42,972 nucleotides of DNA from a virus. The position numbers and the translations under genes were made by a program. The stretch is taken from IMG/VR virus record IMGVR_UViG_3300047496_000100, positions 1 to 42,972 of that record. One strand, written 5' to 3'. The notes beneath the pieces were generated by a model that had not been told where the DNA came from, searched no databases, and saw only the letters and a program-made list of their open reading frames with translations. Below are positions 20,653 through 29,081 of the stretch, piece by piece (position 1 is the stretch's first letter; every line of letters starts with the position of its first letter).

Positions 20653-23102
20653 TTTTTCTTCGTTGCCTTGTCTGCCTCGCGCTGTTTGACGTACTCTGCT
20701 GCGGGTGTGCCCGGACGGGTGATTGCTTTTGGCGGCTGGATGAGGTCGTTCGGTGTGCCGCCGTAGTAGTCGCCGATTTGGTCGGGCACTCCGGTTATTT
20801 CTATATCCTCGACGTCCTGCTCGTCGGTCAGAATCTCCACCCAGATGCCGCGGCAGTTTTCGTGAAAGACATCCGTTGCTGCCCAGTCATCGGTCGGTAG
20901 CACTGTCAGGCCATCCATCGAAAGGCAGAATTCGCAGGTGCGCTCGTCGAGTACTTCGCTGCGCTGGAGGGCGTAGATCATGCTGCGGTTGCGCTGGAAG
21001 ACGTCATTGCGTCCGCCGTTTAGATTCTGGCTGATGATGATGCCTGCGGTATGCTGCACGGCTTTGTCGATTGCGTCGTCTAGGGTCGCGTCTACTGCGC
21101 CTACGGCTTGCAAGATGCTCGTGTCTTGCTTTAGGTGGTTGGTCGTTTCTATCTTTGCTTTGCTCTCGAGGTCGCTGGCGGTCTTGTTAGCGATGGTGTC
21201 GGCCATCAAATCTATCTCCGCCAAGGAGTCGGCGCTGTTCGGCGGGACGCTCACGCCCATCTCGGTGCTGACGTTATTCTTGCCGTACTCGTATGCCTTT
21301 TTCATAGCCTCTTTCAGGAGATCCTTGTAGTCGCTCACGAATTTAATCTCGAGGTCGGCGATGGCTTTGGTGTCGCCGGCGTCGGCTGCGGCATGGAGCT
21401 TTGCCATGAATGCGTCCTTGGCGCTTTGTAGCAGGGCGGTTGCGTCTGCAGTAAATCCGGCCTCCATCTCGTCGATGGTCTGCTGTATCTTGGCCCAGTT
21501 CACTTTACCCTCGGCGAATGTGAGCGGGCGCCAGCTCATAAATCCTTTGCCGTCGGTGAATGTGCGCTTGAGCGCGACGCCGGTGTGGTCGTGTGCTTTA
21601 GCTGGCTTCTTTTTTTTTGCTGTGGCTTTGTCGGTTTTCTTCTTCTGCGCGGCGGTCGGGGCTGGCTTTGCGGCTTTGCCGGCTGCGTCCTCTACTGGTC
21701 CCTCCGGTGCGGCCTCGCCGTCTTCCTCTATGTTCGCATGGTCTAGCTGCTCCTCGCTGCTCGGGTCCTGCTCTGCTGCGGCGTCTATATCGTCTTGTGA
21801 GCGCGGTGGGAGGCCCATAGAGGCTCTGAGGTACTGCTGGTCGTCGTCGGTCGGTGTGATGGCTCCTGCGGTCACTAGCTGGCTGTACGCCGTGCCGAGG
21901 GCGGTGACGTCTGCTTTGATGATGCCGCCGAAGTCGAGTACCGGGTAGACCGTTACGTTGTCGAAGTTCATATCGACGAGCTCGGGTATCAGGTTTTTAT
22001 TTATTTCCGCGATGAGGTTGTTAGCGATCGCCTCTAGGGCCTTGAGGAAGAGGTCGCTATGGTCCTGCGATAGTGCGCGGCTGCCGCTGTTGCTCTTGGT
22101 CTGGCCTAGCTCGAGGAATTGCGCGAGGACGCTCTGTAGGATTTCTTTGTTGTGATGGTTGATGCTGTTGTTCGGATCGCGTGTTGTGTGTGCGCCCATG
22201 TTGGCGAATTCGAAGGTATAGCCCGGCGGCTTTACTAGATAGCCTGCTTCGTTCGCGCGGAGGTTTTCCATCGCGGTCGCGGCTTTCTTCTCGTCGCTCT
22301 CGGTGTACCCTTGCGGCATTGAAATTACTGGTATGCCCAGACCTTGGCGCTCGAAGGCTACCGCGTCTATCTTGTAGAAATTGTTTTTATAGTACCAGTG
22401 CTTATAGGCTGCGCGGAGCATCGAGGTGCCCCACCAGTTGTCGCCCTCGCGCTCGTTTACGAAAATGAGGAGCTTACTGCCCGGTATCTGGGCTAGTATG
22501 CCGTCCTGTCTGATCTGCTGGATGCCGAAGGTGCCGTCGGTGAGTTCCCACATTAAAATCGACTTTGGCAGGCGTGGCGCTAGTTTCTTTAGTGTCACGT
22601 ACGTCTTGCCCTCGTGGTCTTTGGTGCCGTACACCTTTTCGAATAGCATCACGCCGAAGCTCACCGAGAGGAGTGCTTGTCTGATGACGTCATCCCAGCT
22701 CATATCCTCGAGCCAGTCGAAGAGTGCGTGCTCGACGAAGTTGGCGATGTCCTTACTCTCTTGATCGTCTGTTGCGGGGTTCACGAACCATTCCGCGCGG
22801 CGTATCGGTAGCGTGCAGGCGAGGATGGCTGCGCGGACGGTGCCGTCGCTCTTGCGCATCTCGTCGAATATCTTGATGCCCTCTATGCCTTGGAGCTGGC
22901 TGTTGTATTCCTCGGTGATGATGCCGTGGAGGAGGCGGGTACCGCTATCTCCTAGCTCTGCGCGTGGCGTGCTCGATCTTAGTGGTCGGCTCGGCAGGGT
23001 TGGCTGCAGGTTCTTCTGTACGCCGCTCGCGCCGGGTAGCAATGGGTTTGCCGCTGCTATCGGTGTGCGCTTGACGTTGATGTCGAATCCGAGGATTTTC
23101 AT
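20649..23102 (-). CDS. Portal protein fused to Mu F-like minor head domain
   Basis: 817 residues. Residues about 50-450 match Mu gp29-type (DUF935) portals: HGIITEEYNSQLQGIEGIKI, CTLPIRRAEWFVNPATDD, SFGVMLFEKVYGT, NWWGTSMLRAAYKHWYYKNN. A Lys/Ala/Pro-rich linker follows (AQKKKTDKATAKKKKPAKAH). The last 300 residues are a Mu F/SPP1 gp7-like head morphogenesis domain, with RSEVLDERTCEFCLSMDG and VFHENCRGIWVEIL near residues 715-755, whose Cys residues probably bind zinc. In Mu these are separate genes. The portal is the DNA entry ring, and the F-like domain is an internal head protein. It follows the terminase gene by 13 bp. Confidence 0.85.
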   Translation of the reverse strand: MKILGFDINVKRTPIAAANPLLPGASGVQKNLQPTLPSRPLRSSTPRAELGDSGTRLLHGIITEEYNSQLQGIEGIKIFDEMRKSDGTVRAAILACTLPIRRAEWFVNPATDDQESKDIANFVEHALFDWLEDMSWDDVIRQALLSVSFGVMLFEKVYGTKDHEGKTYVTLKKLAPRLPKSILMWELTDGTFGIQQIRQDGILAQIPGSKLLIFVNEREGDNWWGTSMLRAAYKHWYYKNNFYKIDAVAFERQGLGIPVISMPQGYTESDEKKAATAMENLRANEAGYLVKPPGYTFEFANMGAHTTRDPNNSINHHNKEILQSVLAQFLELGQTKSNSGSRALSQDHSDLFLKALEAIANNLIAEINKNLIPELVDMNFDNVTVYPVLDFGGIIKADVTALGTAYSQLVTAGAITPTDDDQQYLRASMGLPPRSQDDIDAAAEQDPSSEEQLDHANIEEDGEAAPEGPVEDAAGKAAKPAPTAAQKKKTDKATAKKKKPAKAHDHTGVALKRTFTDGKGFMSWRPLTFAEGKVNWAKIQQTIDEMEAGFTADATALLQSAKDAFMAKLHAAADAGDTKAIADLEIKFVSDYKDLLKEAMKKAYEYGKNNVSTEMGVSVPPNSADSLAEIDLMADTIANKTASDLESKAKIETTNHLKQDTSILQAVGAVDATLDDAIDKAVQHTAGIIISQNLNGGRNDVFQRNRSMIYALQRSEVLDERTCEFCLSMDGLTVLPTDDWAATDVFHENCRGIWVEILTDEQDVEDIEITGVPDQIGDYYGGTPNDLIQPPKAITRPGTPAAEYVKQREADKATKKK

Positions 23103-23115
23103 AGAGAGGTTGTCT

Positions 23116-24777
23116 TTAGAAATTCTTTTTTAATAGCCCTTTCGTTATCGGCTTGTTGCCGGTCGACGAGGTTTGCTGGTCGGTCGGTGGTCGCTGCTTT
23201 TTAACTTCTTCTTTGGGTTCGGCCGCGGGGATCGCGCGGACGAATTTGCCGAGGATAAAATGTTGGAGTGCACACATAAGTGCATCTGGGACGTGATCGT
23301 CTTTCTTGATTGGCTTATCGGTCCCCTCTTGGTAACGGTAACGCTTAAGCTGCCAATACGCTTCGCGCAGTTTGCGGGGCAGTTTGATTTTACTCTGCTC
23401 GAAGTGAGCGCGTAGATTACCAAGCATGCCCGGGCTGCCGGGTTTGTCTTTGCTGTCTGGCGTGCCGAATTTCTCCTTGGAGAATACGACTTCGATGACG
23501 GCGCAGGCGAGGTTTTCTTTGTTGAGGGCATTTTGTAGGGCTACGTTTTCGAATTTACCGGCGGAGTCGGCGTAAATAAATCTGATGCCGTGTGCTCGAA
23601 CTTTCTCTATGGTCTCCTTGATGATGTCCTCGCTACTGGTCTGGTGGTAGTTGGTGTTGCCTAATACCACGACGACTGAGTCGAGGTGCGCCATCAGTTC
23701 GATGACACTCGTCATGCTCGAGAAGCCCCAGTCGATGCCGAGCACGCAGGTGGCTCCCTGCACGTAATAGTAACGCGCGTCGCTATCGCTGTCGAATAGC
23801 GACCTGTCAACATCTTCGGGTTTGAGAACGAGTCCCGCGGCGCTCGGGCGGCTGCCGAGGTATTCCACTTCGAACCAGTCCTCGGTCGGCTTCTCGCGCC
23901 ATGCTTGGATGACGTTCTCTATCGGCACCCAGCCGTCGGGGTCGCCGGTGCGGCCTCGCGCGTGCTTCTTTAGCTTCTCTATGCCAGCGAGCTTTGCTAT
24001 ATCGGATCGCTCCCAGAAGTCTGCGGCAAATGGTTTGCACACATCGAAAATGTCCCAGCTAATGCGGAGGTAGCCGCGCTCCTCGGCGTTGTCCCACGTC
24101 TCTTGGAATATCCCGAATATCTTATGGAAAGTGCTCGCCATTATGACCTGCGGGCGCTGGGAGGAGTCGACCATCGGGAGCGCGGAGTGCACGAGCTCGT
24201 CGCTCGTTTCGCAGGTTTCGTCGGAGAGGAGAATGTCTGGGTGCTTGCCGCGGGTCTGCTTGGTGGATGCGGTTACGGATGAAAAGTATGCGCCGGTGGT
24301 GGCCCGGGTCTCTATGGCTTTTGCGACGCCCTCTATGTGCGTGCTGATGCTCGCGTCGATGTCGCAGTACGCTTTGAAATAGTTATAGACGATGGTGGCT
24401 TGCACTGCTGAGCCGCCCATGTTGACGACCTTGCTGTTGCGCAGGTACCACTCGTCGAATCCGATTGTGCCGAGGAGCTTACTCTTGCCCCCACCGCGCG
24501 GCGCTTTCATTATGACGCGCGGATGGACGTGCTGCCCGGTCGGGGTCTGCTCCCATATCTGCGCGTATGCTTGCTTGATGACTCGCGGCCACGCCATCGG
24601 TTCGGCGGACGGATATGTGCGGTGCATTCGGATTGGCATCTCCGCGTACTGCTTCCGCAGGTCGTTCTGACCCACCGCCGCCATCACCTTCTGTTTCGTC
24701 GTCGATAGCCGCGGGGTCAATGTTTCGAGCGTCGGCAAAGTCTGCGGCGTCGTCGAGGAGTTGTCTGAGGTTTGCAT
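23116..24777 (-). CDS. Terminase large subunit
   Basis: 553 residues. Walker A is APRGGGKSK (92-100) and Walker B is PDILLSDE (180-187). The RNase H-like nuclease has CVLGIDWG (D349), IYADSAG (D404) and DDHVPDAL (D498). It cuts and pumps DNA into the head through the portal encoded next. The first 299 bases overlap the small terminase frame out of frame; a start at 24777 has no ribosome site, and in-frame Met codons at residues 32, 47 and 51 are alternatives, but Walker A lies inside the overlap, so translation of that frame there is needed. Confidence 0.9.
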   Translation of the reverse strand: MQTSDNSSTTPQTLPTLETLTPRLSTTKQKVMAAVGQNDLRKQYAEMPIRMHRTYPSAEPMAWPRVIKQAYAQIWEQTPTGQHVHPRVIMKAPRGGGKSKLLGTIGFDEWYLRNSKVVNMGGSAVQATIVYNYFKAYCDIDASISTHIEGVAKAIETRATTGAYFSSVTASTKQTRGKHPDILLSDETCETSDELVHSALPMVDSSQRPQVIMASTFHKIFGIFQETWDNAEERGYLRISWDIFDVCKPFAADFWERSDIAKLAGIEKLKKHARGRTGDPDGWVPIENVIQAWREKPTEDWFEVEYLGSRPSAAGLVLKPEDVDRSLFDSDSDARYYYVQGATCVLGIDWGFSSMTSVIELMAHLDSVVVVLGNTNYHQTSSEDIIKETIEKVRAHGIRFIYADSAGKFENVALQNALNKENLACAVIEVVFSKEKFGTPDSKDKPGSPGMLGNLRAHFEQSKIKLPRKLREAYWQLKRYRYQEGTDKPIKKDDHVPDALMCALQHFILGKFVRAIPAAEPKEEVKKQRPPTDQQTSSTGNKPITKGLLKKNF

Positions 24778-25234
24778 AGTGTTTGCTCTTTAGGGGTTCT
24801 GGTAATGCTTCGATGAGGAAGCGTATGTCGTTCACACCGATCTCGACCTTGTCGGTGACCGCCACTTCGCTCTGCTCTTTGAAGCCGAGGAAGTATTGGA
24901 GCCAGAGTTTCTGGCTGAACGGGTTGCCTTTGAGGGCGCTGAGGTAGATGCCTTTGATGACGTTGCCGGTTCGGTCAAAGGCCCACTGTCTGCGGAGCTC
25001 GGTTACTTGTGAGATGAAGTCGGCGCGTGCTTTCCAGCGCGTCGGAGTGTTTTTGTCTATGTGGTACTTCTCGCAGAATTCTCCCTGCGTTTCGATGCCG
25101 AGCTTGTCGCGCTCCTCGTCGGGCATCGCGGTCCACAAAATAAACTCTTCGTACGCGCCGAATCTCTTTACGGGGTATTCCGTTTTTGTCCGTGCGAGGG
25201 CCGTTTGCGGTTGTTGTTGCGGGTTAGATTTCAT
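24479..25234 (-). CDS. Small terminase-like HTH protein
   Basis: 251 residues. The N-terminus has the helix-turn-helix of small terminase-type phage proteins (TQGEFCEKYHIDKNTPTRWK). It is followed by FISQVTELRRQWAFDRTGNV and KGNPFSQKLWLQYFLGFKEQ, typical of phBC6A51-like proteins. The last about 75 residues (GDGGGGSERPAEAVRGD onward) are low-complexity, Ala/Arg-rich and overlap the terminase gene; they may be a disordered tail. It should recognise viral DNA and recruit the large subunit. Confidence 0.75.
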   Translation of the reverse strand: MKSNPQQQPQTALARTKTEYPVKRFGAYEEFILWTAMPDEERDKLGIETQGEFCEKYHIDKNTPTRWKARADFISQVTELRRQWAFDRTGNVIKGIYLSALKGNPFSQKLWLQYFLGFKEQSEVAVTDKVEIGVNDIRFLIEALPEPLKSKHYANLRQLLDDAADFADARNIDPAAIDDETEGDGGGGSERPAEAVRGDANPNAPHISVRRTDGVAASHQASIRADMGADPDRAARPSARHNESAARWGQE

Positions 25235-25266
25235 ATTGCTCTTTTGACAATGGTATCACCTTTTGT

Positions 25267-25713
25267 CTATGCGGATTCCTCTATCCGCATCCGCATTGGT
25301 TCCGCGGCGGCGAAGTACTGGTCGATTCCCCAGCATATCTCGTGCGTGAGGCCCTTGGTCCAGTCGGTGCGGAAGTGCGGCTGATGTGGGAGGAAGGTGT
25401 GGTCGTCGTCGATGATGACGTACTGCGTGACCTTGGGGTGGAGGCGTAGCCACGCGTCTATCTCCTCTGGGCGCTCGGCGTACTTGAAGCGCGGGGTTTC
25501 TCCTATGAATGTGAGGCCTACGGCTTTTAGCTGGGCCTTGGCGTCCTCGTGGTGCCTCCATGAGCTCGAGAGGACTAGCTGTGCGTCTGTTCGGTGCGCT
25601 AGGGCCTTTAGTCGCTCCACGCAGGCAATATCGAGGCCGTGGGTGCCTGCGCGGTGGCCTCTCTCTCCGTTACTGTTTAGAACGCCGTCGACGTCGACGA
25701 AGATGACTCTCAT
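25267..25713 (-). CDS. HAD-family phosphatase (RNA/DNA repair-type)
   Basis: 148 residues. Motif I is DVDGVLN (residues 7-13, Asp nucleophile and acid), motif II SSSWR (49-53), motif IV IDDD (101-104). This order and SSSWR are typical of the HAD domains linked to 'swiss army knife' RNA repair proteins, which act as phosphatases. It follows the methyltransferase by an ATGA overlap. A role in end processing or nucleotide metabolism is plausible; substrate unknown. Confidence 0.75.
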   Translation of the reverse strand: MRVIFVDVDGVLNSNGERGHRAGTHGLDIACVERLKALAHRTDAQLVLSSSWRHHEDAKAQLKAVGLTFIGETPRFKYAERPEEIDAWLRLHPKVTQYVIIDDDHTFLPHQPHFRTDWTKGLTHEICWGIDQYFAAAEPMRMRIEESA

Positions 25714-27065
25714 GGCTTTTTAAACATCAGCACGTTCTCGTGCGCCTTGGCTGTGGTGCCGGTCTCTAGCAGGTGGCGTATGGTGTCGCTGACTTTTATT
25801 TCCTTATCCTCTTTCCAGAAAGTGAGCACGTTCTGGTGTACCTTGACGACTTTCTTGCCTGCGTCGAAGATGCGGCGTGCTCGCATGGCTGCGGCGGCTA
25901 GGGCTGTCGCGAGGATTATCTCGTTATAGAAGCGGTAGCCAGCGGATTCCATAGCTCTTACGGTGTCACCGACGAGGTCGTGGTAGTAGCCCTCCTCTCC
26001 GCGTACGTTGCCGACGACGATGGTGGCGAACGCTCCCGGCTTTAGGAGCGGGAAGGTGCGCTTTAGGATTTCGGCATAGACATCGCGGAATTCTGCGTAT
26101 GTCCCTTTGTTGCTTAGGTCGTCGGGGTTCTTAGTGTATTGCTCGAGGTCGAAGTATGGCGGGCACGTGATGAGGAAGTCGGCGCTGCCGGGCTTCACGT
26201 TCTGGTTGAGGTCGAGGCCGTCGGCGTGCACCCAGTTGGCGCCGCTCTTTACTATCTCGTCCGCCTTTTGATTTGCGGCTACCTGCTCCGCGCTTAGGTC
26301 GGTGCCGATGTATTTGTACCCCATTATTCCCGCTATCGCGCCGCGGACGTTTCCGCCGGCGAACGGGTCGATGATGAGTCCGCCTTTATCGACGTACCAC
26401 GTATAGAGCACCTCGCAGAGCACGGGATCGAATTCGCTCGTGCCGGTCTTGTTTATGCCGGTGGCACTTCCTTCGCTGATGCCGCCTAGGATACCTGCGT
26501 TCTTTAGGCCACCGATCAGATCGTCGGGACGCCCGGCGGTGCTGTCGCCGATCTGCCTTATCCAATCGCGCTTACGGTCTTGCCAGTATTTTTGCTTTGC
26601 GTCAAATATGCTGAACGGTGGAATGATGTAATCCTCGGTTAGCTTGCGGGAGATCTCGTTGCTGGATTGAAAAAGGCCGCGCTTTATTTCCGCCTCCGCG
26701 AAGCCGATGCTCTTGAGGAGGTCGCGCTCGAAGTCCTTTAGTTTCTCCCAGTCCCATTCTCCCGTGTTTTTGTTGCTGCGGAGGTTGTACTCGCGGAATT
26801 CGTCGGTGCTTAGCTCTCTGCTCGGGACGCGGACGTCGATCGTCTCCTCTCCTCGGTTGCGCAGCATCAGGCGCATCACGCGCTGGTGGCCCGCGACGAG
26901 CTTGTTGTCGGTGTTGATTGCTGGTATCTCTACGAGGTCGAATTTATCGAGGCTCGCATCCAGCTGCTTCGCCTGCTCCTCGGTTAGCTTGCGCGGGTTG
27001 TGCTCCCAAGGCACGAGGTCTTTTACTTTGCGCTGCTCGGTATGCCATGTCAGTTTGTTTTCCAT
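25710..27065 (-). CDS. ParB-like domain fused to DNA methyltransferase
   Basis: 451 residues. Residues 1-110 have a ParB/Srx-type fold (VKDLVPWEHNPRKLTEEQAK, NKLVAGHQRVMRL with the conserved G-x-x-R at 59-62). The second half is an N6-adenine or N4-cytosine methyltransferase: motif I DPFAGG (233-238), motif IV CPPY (301-304), and KVVKVHQNVLTFWK near the end. No restriction nuclease is adjacent, so it is an orphan methylase, probably protecting viral DNA or marking it. Confidence 0.85.
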   Translation of the reverse strand: MENKLTWHTEQRKVKDLVPWEHNPRKLTEEQAKQLDASLDKFDLVEIPAINTDNKLVAGHQRVMRLMLRNRGEETIDVRVPSRELSTDEFREYNLRSNKNTGEWDWEKLKDFERDLLKSIGFAEAEIKRGLFQSSNEISRKLTEDYIIPPFSIFDAKQKYWQDRKRDWIRQIGDSTAGRPDDLIGGLKNAGILGGISEGSATGINKTGTSEFDPVLCEVLYTWYVDKGGLIIDPFAGGNVRGAIAGIMGYKYIGTDLSAEQVAANQKADEIVKSGANWVHADGLDLNQNVKPGSADFLITCPPYFDLEQYTKNPDDLSNKGTYAEFRDVYAEILKRTFPLLKPGAFATIVVGNVRGEEGYYHDLVGDTVRAMESAGYRFYNEIILATALAAAAMRARRIFDAGKKVVKVHQNVLTFWKEDKEIKVSDTIRHLLETGTTAKAHENVLMFKKP

Positions 27066-27072
27066 ATTTTTT

Positions 27073-27507
27073 CTATTTTTGAATAAGCTCTGGCATCTTT
27101 CTCTCTGCTCGGGTTCGTATCGCTGCCATCGCGTCCGGCATAGTCATACTCACGCGATAGAGGCCGCTCGCGAGGTCGGTCGCTATATGTCTTAGGAACG
27201 CGGCACGTTGCTCTCGGTCGGCTACGTTCTGGCAGAAGTGTTTGTACTGCTGCCCGTATGCTTGCGCCTCCTGCTCGGCGCGGAAGGTGGGGCTGTCGAT
27301 GAAGCGCTCCCACCACTTATCCGGTCCGCCCTCGTTCGCCTGCTGGATGCTGTGCGTGTATTCGTGCGTGTGGAGGTACTCGTCGATATGCTGGTTGCCG
27401 GGATTGTAGATGGTGTCGCCGTAGGTGAAGACGGTGTGCTCATCATCCATCTCGAAGTATTCTTTTAGCTTGGCCCAGTTTGGCGGGCGTTCGGTGACAA
27501 TTTTCAT
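27073..27507 (-). CDS. Putative zinc metallopeptidase-like protein (HExxH)
   Basis: 144 residues. LHTHEYTHSIQQ contains HExxH (His48-Glu49 to His52), the zinc-binding and catalytic motif of gluzincin and related peptidases, preceded by TIYNPGNQHIDEYLH and followed by a helical C-terminus (EQEAQAYGQQYKHFC). A third ligand, possibly the Glu of the EQEAQAYG helix (about residue 78), is plausible. It overlaps the upstream zinc-ribbon gene by four bases. Small and early; no family name assigned. The motif could also be inactive. Confidence 0.6.
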   Translation of the reverse strand: MKIVTERPPNWAKLKEYFEMDDEHTVFTYGDTIYNPGNQHIDEYLHTHEYTHSIQQANEGGPDKWWERFIDSPTFRAEQEAQAYGQQYKHFCQNVADREQRAAFLRHIATDLASGLYRVSMTMPDAMAAIRTRAERKMPELIQK

Positions 27508-27992
27508 AATTTTCTGCGTTTATAGAATGGTGAGGGAATAAATCCGGTGTGGTCTGGCTTGAGGCTCGTGTCTGGGTTGCGCACGATTTGCAGCTTGACT
27601 GGCTCTCCGTCTTGTGGCTCCGGCCCGGGGATGCTTATACCGCCCTCCGCGTTTCGCTCGATTACTACCGCGTCGAAAGGGGGCACGAGCGGCTGCCCTC
27701 CGATCGGTTCGTATTTGCGGAGGCCGGCGAGGATGTTTTGCAGCGCCTTGAGCGAGTCGCGGTTGCCGCCGTTCTTTAGGTCGAAGGTGATGCTCCAGCG
27801 TTGCGCGTAGATGGCTAGGGTGCGTAGTTCCTGCCAGTTTATTTTAATGTAGCCGTCCTCGCTCACTTTCATCGGTTGGAGGGCTGTCGTGCAGCCGGGG
27901 CATCCTTTAACGCCGGCAGCCATCATCGCTGCCTGATTGAATTCAAGAAGGCAAACGGGGCAGCGCAGATCGTTTTTTCCGCGGAATAGCAT
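27504..27992 (-). CDS. Zinc-ribbon protein, unknown
   Basis: 162 residues. MLFRGKNDLRCPVCLLEFNQ then GCPGCTTALQPM gives CxxC...CxxC at the N-terminus, a zinc ribbon. The rest (KINWQELRTLAIYAQRWSIT, VPPFDAVVIERNAEGG) appears to be a separate alpha/beta domain. It overlaps the next start by four bases (ATGA). No specific function known; nucleic-acid binding is likely. Confidence 0.6.
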   Translation of the reverse strand: MLFRGKNDLRCPVCLLEFNQAAMMAAGVKGCPGCTTALQPMKVSEDGYIKINWQELRTLAIYAQRWSITFDLKNGGNRDSLKALQNILAGLRKYEPIGGQPLVPPFDAVVIERNAEGGISIPGPEPQDGEPVKLQIVRNPDTSLKPDHTGFIPSPFYKRRKL

Positions 27993-27995
27993 ACG

Positions 27996-28367
27996 TTAGG
28001 TTTTACCCGCGAAGCGGTTGGCTGGGTGCTCCGGGTCCGTCATGATTTCCTTTAGGAGCGAGTCTTTAATCTTGAACGGGCAGTCGGCATTCGAGCACAT
28101 TTGCGCTCCGTTGTGGATATGCTTGCCCGGAATTGGGCGGAGCATCTGTTGGTCTATAGGGCAGCGGCCTTGGAGGAGGTATTGCCATTTCATCCGCACG
28201 GCCGCGTCGTACCCTTTGCGTCGATGCTCTACGATCGCGTCGAAGCGGCGACGGGCGATGTGAAAGGTGCAGCTGGTACAAATGACGTCGTCGCCTATTG
28301 CCTCTCCGAAGTCGAGAACGGATTCGCAGTGGGGGCATAGCTTGCTCTGCAGGTTTTCCCAATTCAT
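27996..28367 (-). CDS. Zinc-binding protein with two ribbons
   Basis: 123 residues from MNWENLQSKLCPHCESVLDF. The start at 28367 is taken because it lies 5 bp after the RusA stop; an upstream start would intrude into RusA. CPHC (11-14) with CTSC later forms one zinc ribbon, and CPIDQQ with CSNADC a second possible one. The helical middle HIARRRFDAIVEHRRKGYDA is basic. Unknown; nucleic-acid binding is likely. Confidence 0.6.
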   Translation of the reverse strand: MNWENLQSKLCPHCESVLDFGEAIGDDVICTSCTFHIARRRFDAIVEHRRKGYDAAVRMKWQYLLQGRCPIDQQMLRPIPGKHIHNGAQMCSNADCPFKIKDSLLKEIMTDPEHPANRFAGKT

Positions 28368-28371
28368 AAAG

Positions 28372-28746
28372 TTACTCGAATAGTAACACCACCCGCGGGT
28401 TCGCTTTGTCAATATCCACAAGCTTTAGCAAGAGAACTTTTATCACGAACCAGTTATCGTCCTCGATTATTCCGGCGTCGACAAGGAAGTCCATCACGCT
28501 CTCGGTCTTGTTTGAGAGATCGGCTTTGCGGCGATCCGGTGCGTAGAATTCTAGGGTGATTTTATTCGGGTGAATGAGGCCGTGCTTCCAGCCGGTCTTG
28601 TAGTCGCGGATCGCTAGCATCTGGTCTCTATGCCAGTCCTCATGCTGCTGTGAGGGGATCATAAACACGCTCGCGCCGCGTTGTACGCGGCGCTTGCTGT
28701 TTTTCTTGCTCGGCACCCGGCCGAGAAGAGTGAGCGTGTGGGTCAT
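28372..28746 (-). CDS. RusA-like Holliday junction resolvase
   Basis: 124 residues, about the RusA length. MTHTLTLLGRVPSKKNSKRR matches the opening strand, and RRKADLSNKTESVMDFLVDA GIIEDDNW carries the catalytic Asp motif (D-L-S/D-N-x-x-K/D region) of RusA. RusA cuts branched recombination intermediates so DNA can be packaged, consistent with the nearby RecT and nuclease system. The ATG overlaps the upstream stop by four bases. Confidence 0.85.
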   Translation of the reverse strand: MTHTLTLLGRVPSKKNSKRRVQRGASVFMIPSQQHEDWHRDQMLAIRDYKTGWKHGLIHPNKITLEFYAPDRRKADLSNKTESVMDFLVDAGIIEDDNWFVIKVLLLKLVDIDKANPRVVLLFE

Positions 28747-28922
28747 TTATTCCTTGGTGGTTGTACGACGATTATTCTCTCCTTACTCCATGGCCCGACG
28801 GCGGCCCATTGTTCTACCCCGCAGAATCTGCAGCGGCGGTAGAGCACCCCGTTGGTGCCATTCTTGCTGCGTTCGTGGCGCGATCGCCACGTATGCTTAT
28901 GCACCGATAGAGTGGTTGCCAT
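28743..28922 (-). CDS. Small zinc-knuckle protein
   Basis: 59 residues: MATTLSVHKHTWRSRHERSK, then GVLYRRCRFCGVEQWAAVGP. CxxC (31 and 34) with His8 and His10 upstream could make a zinc site. The start at 28922 lies in the end of the upstream gene, and the stop overlaps the RusA start (ATGA). Confidence 0.65.
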   Translation of the reverse strand: MATTLSVHKHTWRSRHERSKNGTNGVLYRRCRFCGVEQWAAVGPWSKERIIVVQPPRNK

Positions 28923-29076
28923 GGCGGTTGCGGCGCTGGCGGCGTTTCAGTTCCTTTTGCACTTCACGAGCGACCGCTTTGTCGGCGCTCATCACCTCGA
29001 GCTGATTGTTGCTGAGGCTTCTGGTCCAGCGAGCCGGGCTTTCTGGTATTGGTGGTGTGTAGTCGATAACGAGCAT
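28897..29076 (-). CDS. Small basic protein
   Basis: 59 residues, MLVIDYTPPIPESPARWTRS, then NNQLEVMSADKAVAREVQKE, ending RRQRRNRHGNHSIGA. The C-terminal half is a basic helix, suggesting nucleic-acid binding. It starts 6 bp after the previous stop and overlaps the next gene by 26 bp in another frame. Family unknown. Confidence 0.6.
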   Translation of the reverse strand: MLVIDYTPPIPESPARWTRSLSNNQLEVMSADKAVAREVQKELKRRQRRNRHGNHSIGA

Positions 29077-29081
29077 GGTCG

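Noticed and set aside
28897-29076. Treating the overlap of the two 59-residue genes as one frameshifted gene
   Set aside because: Each has its own start and stop and no slippery site is present, so they are kept separate.
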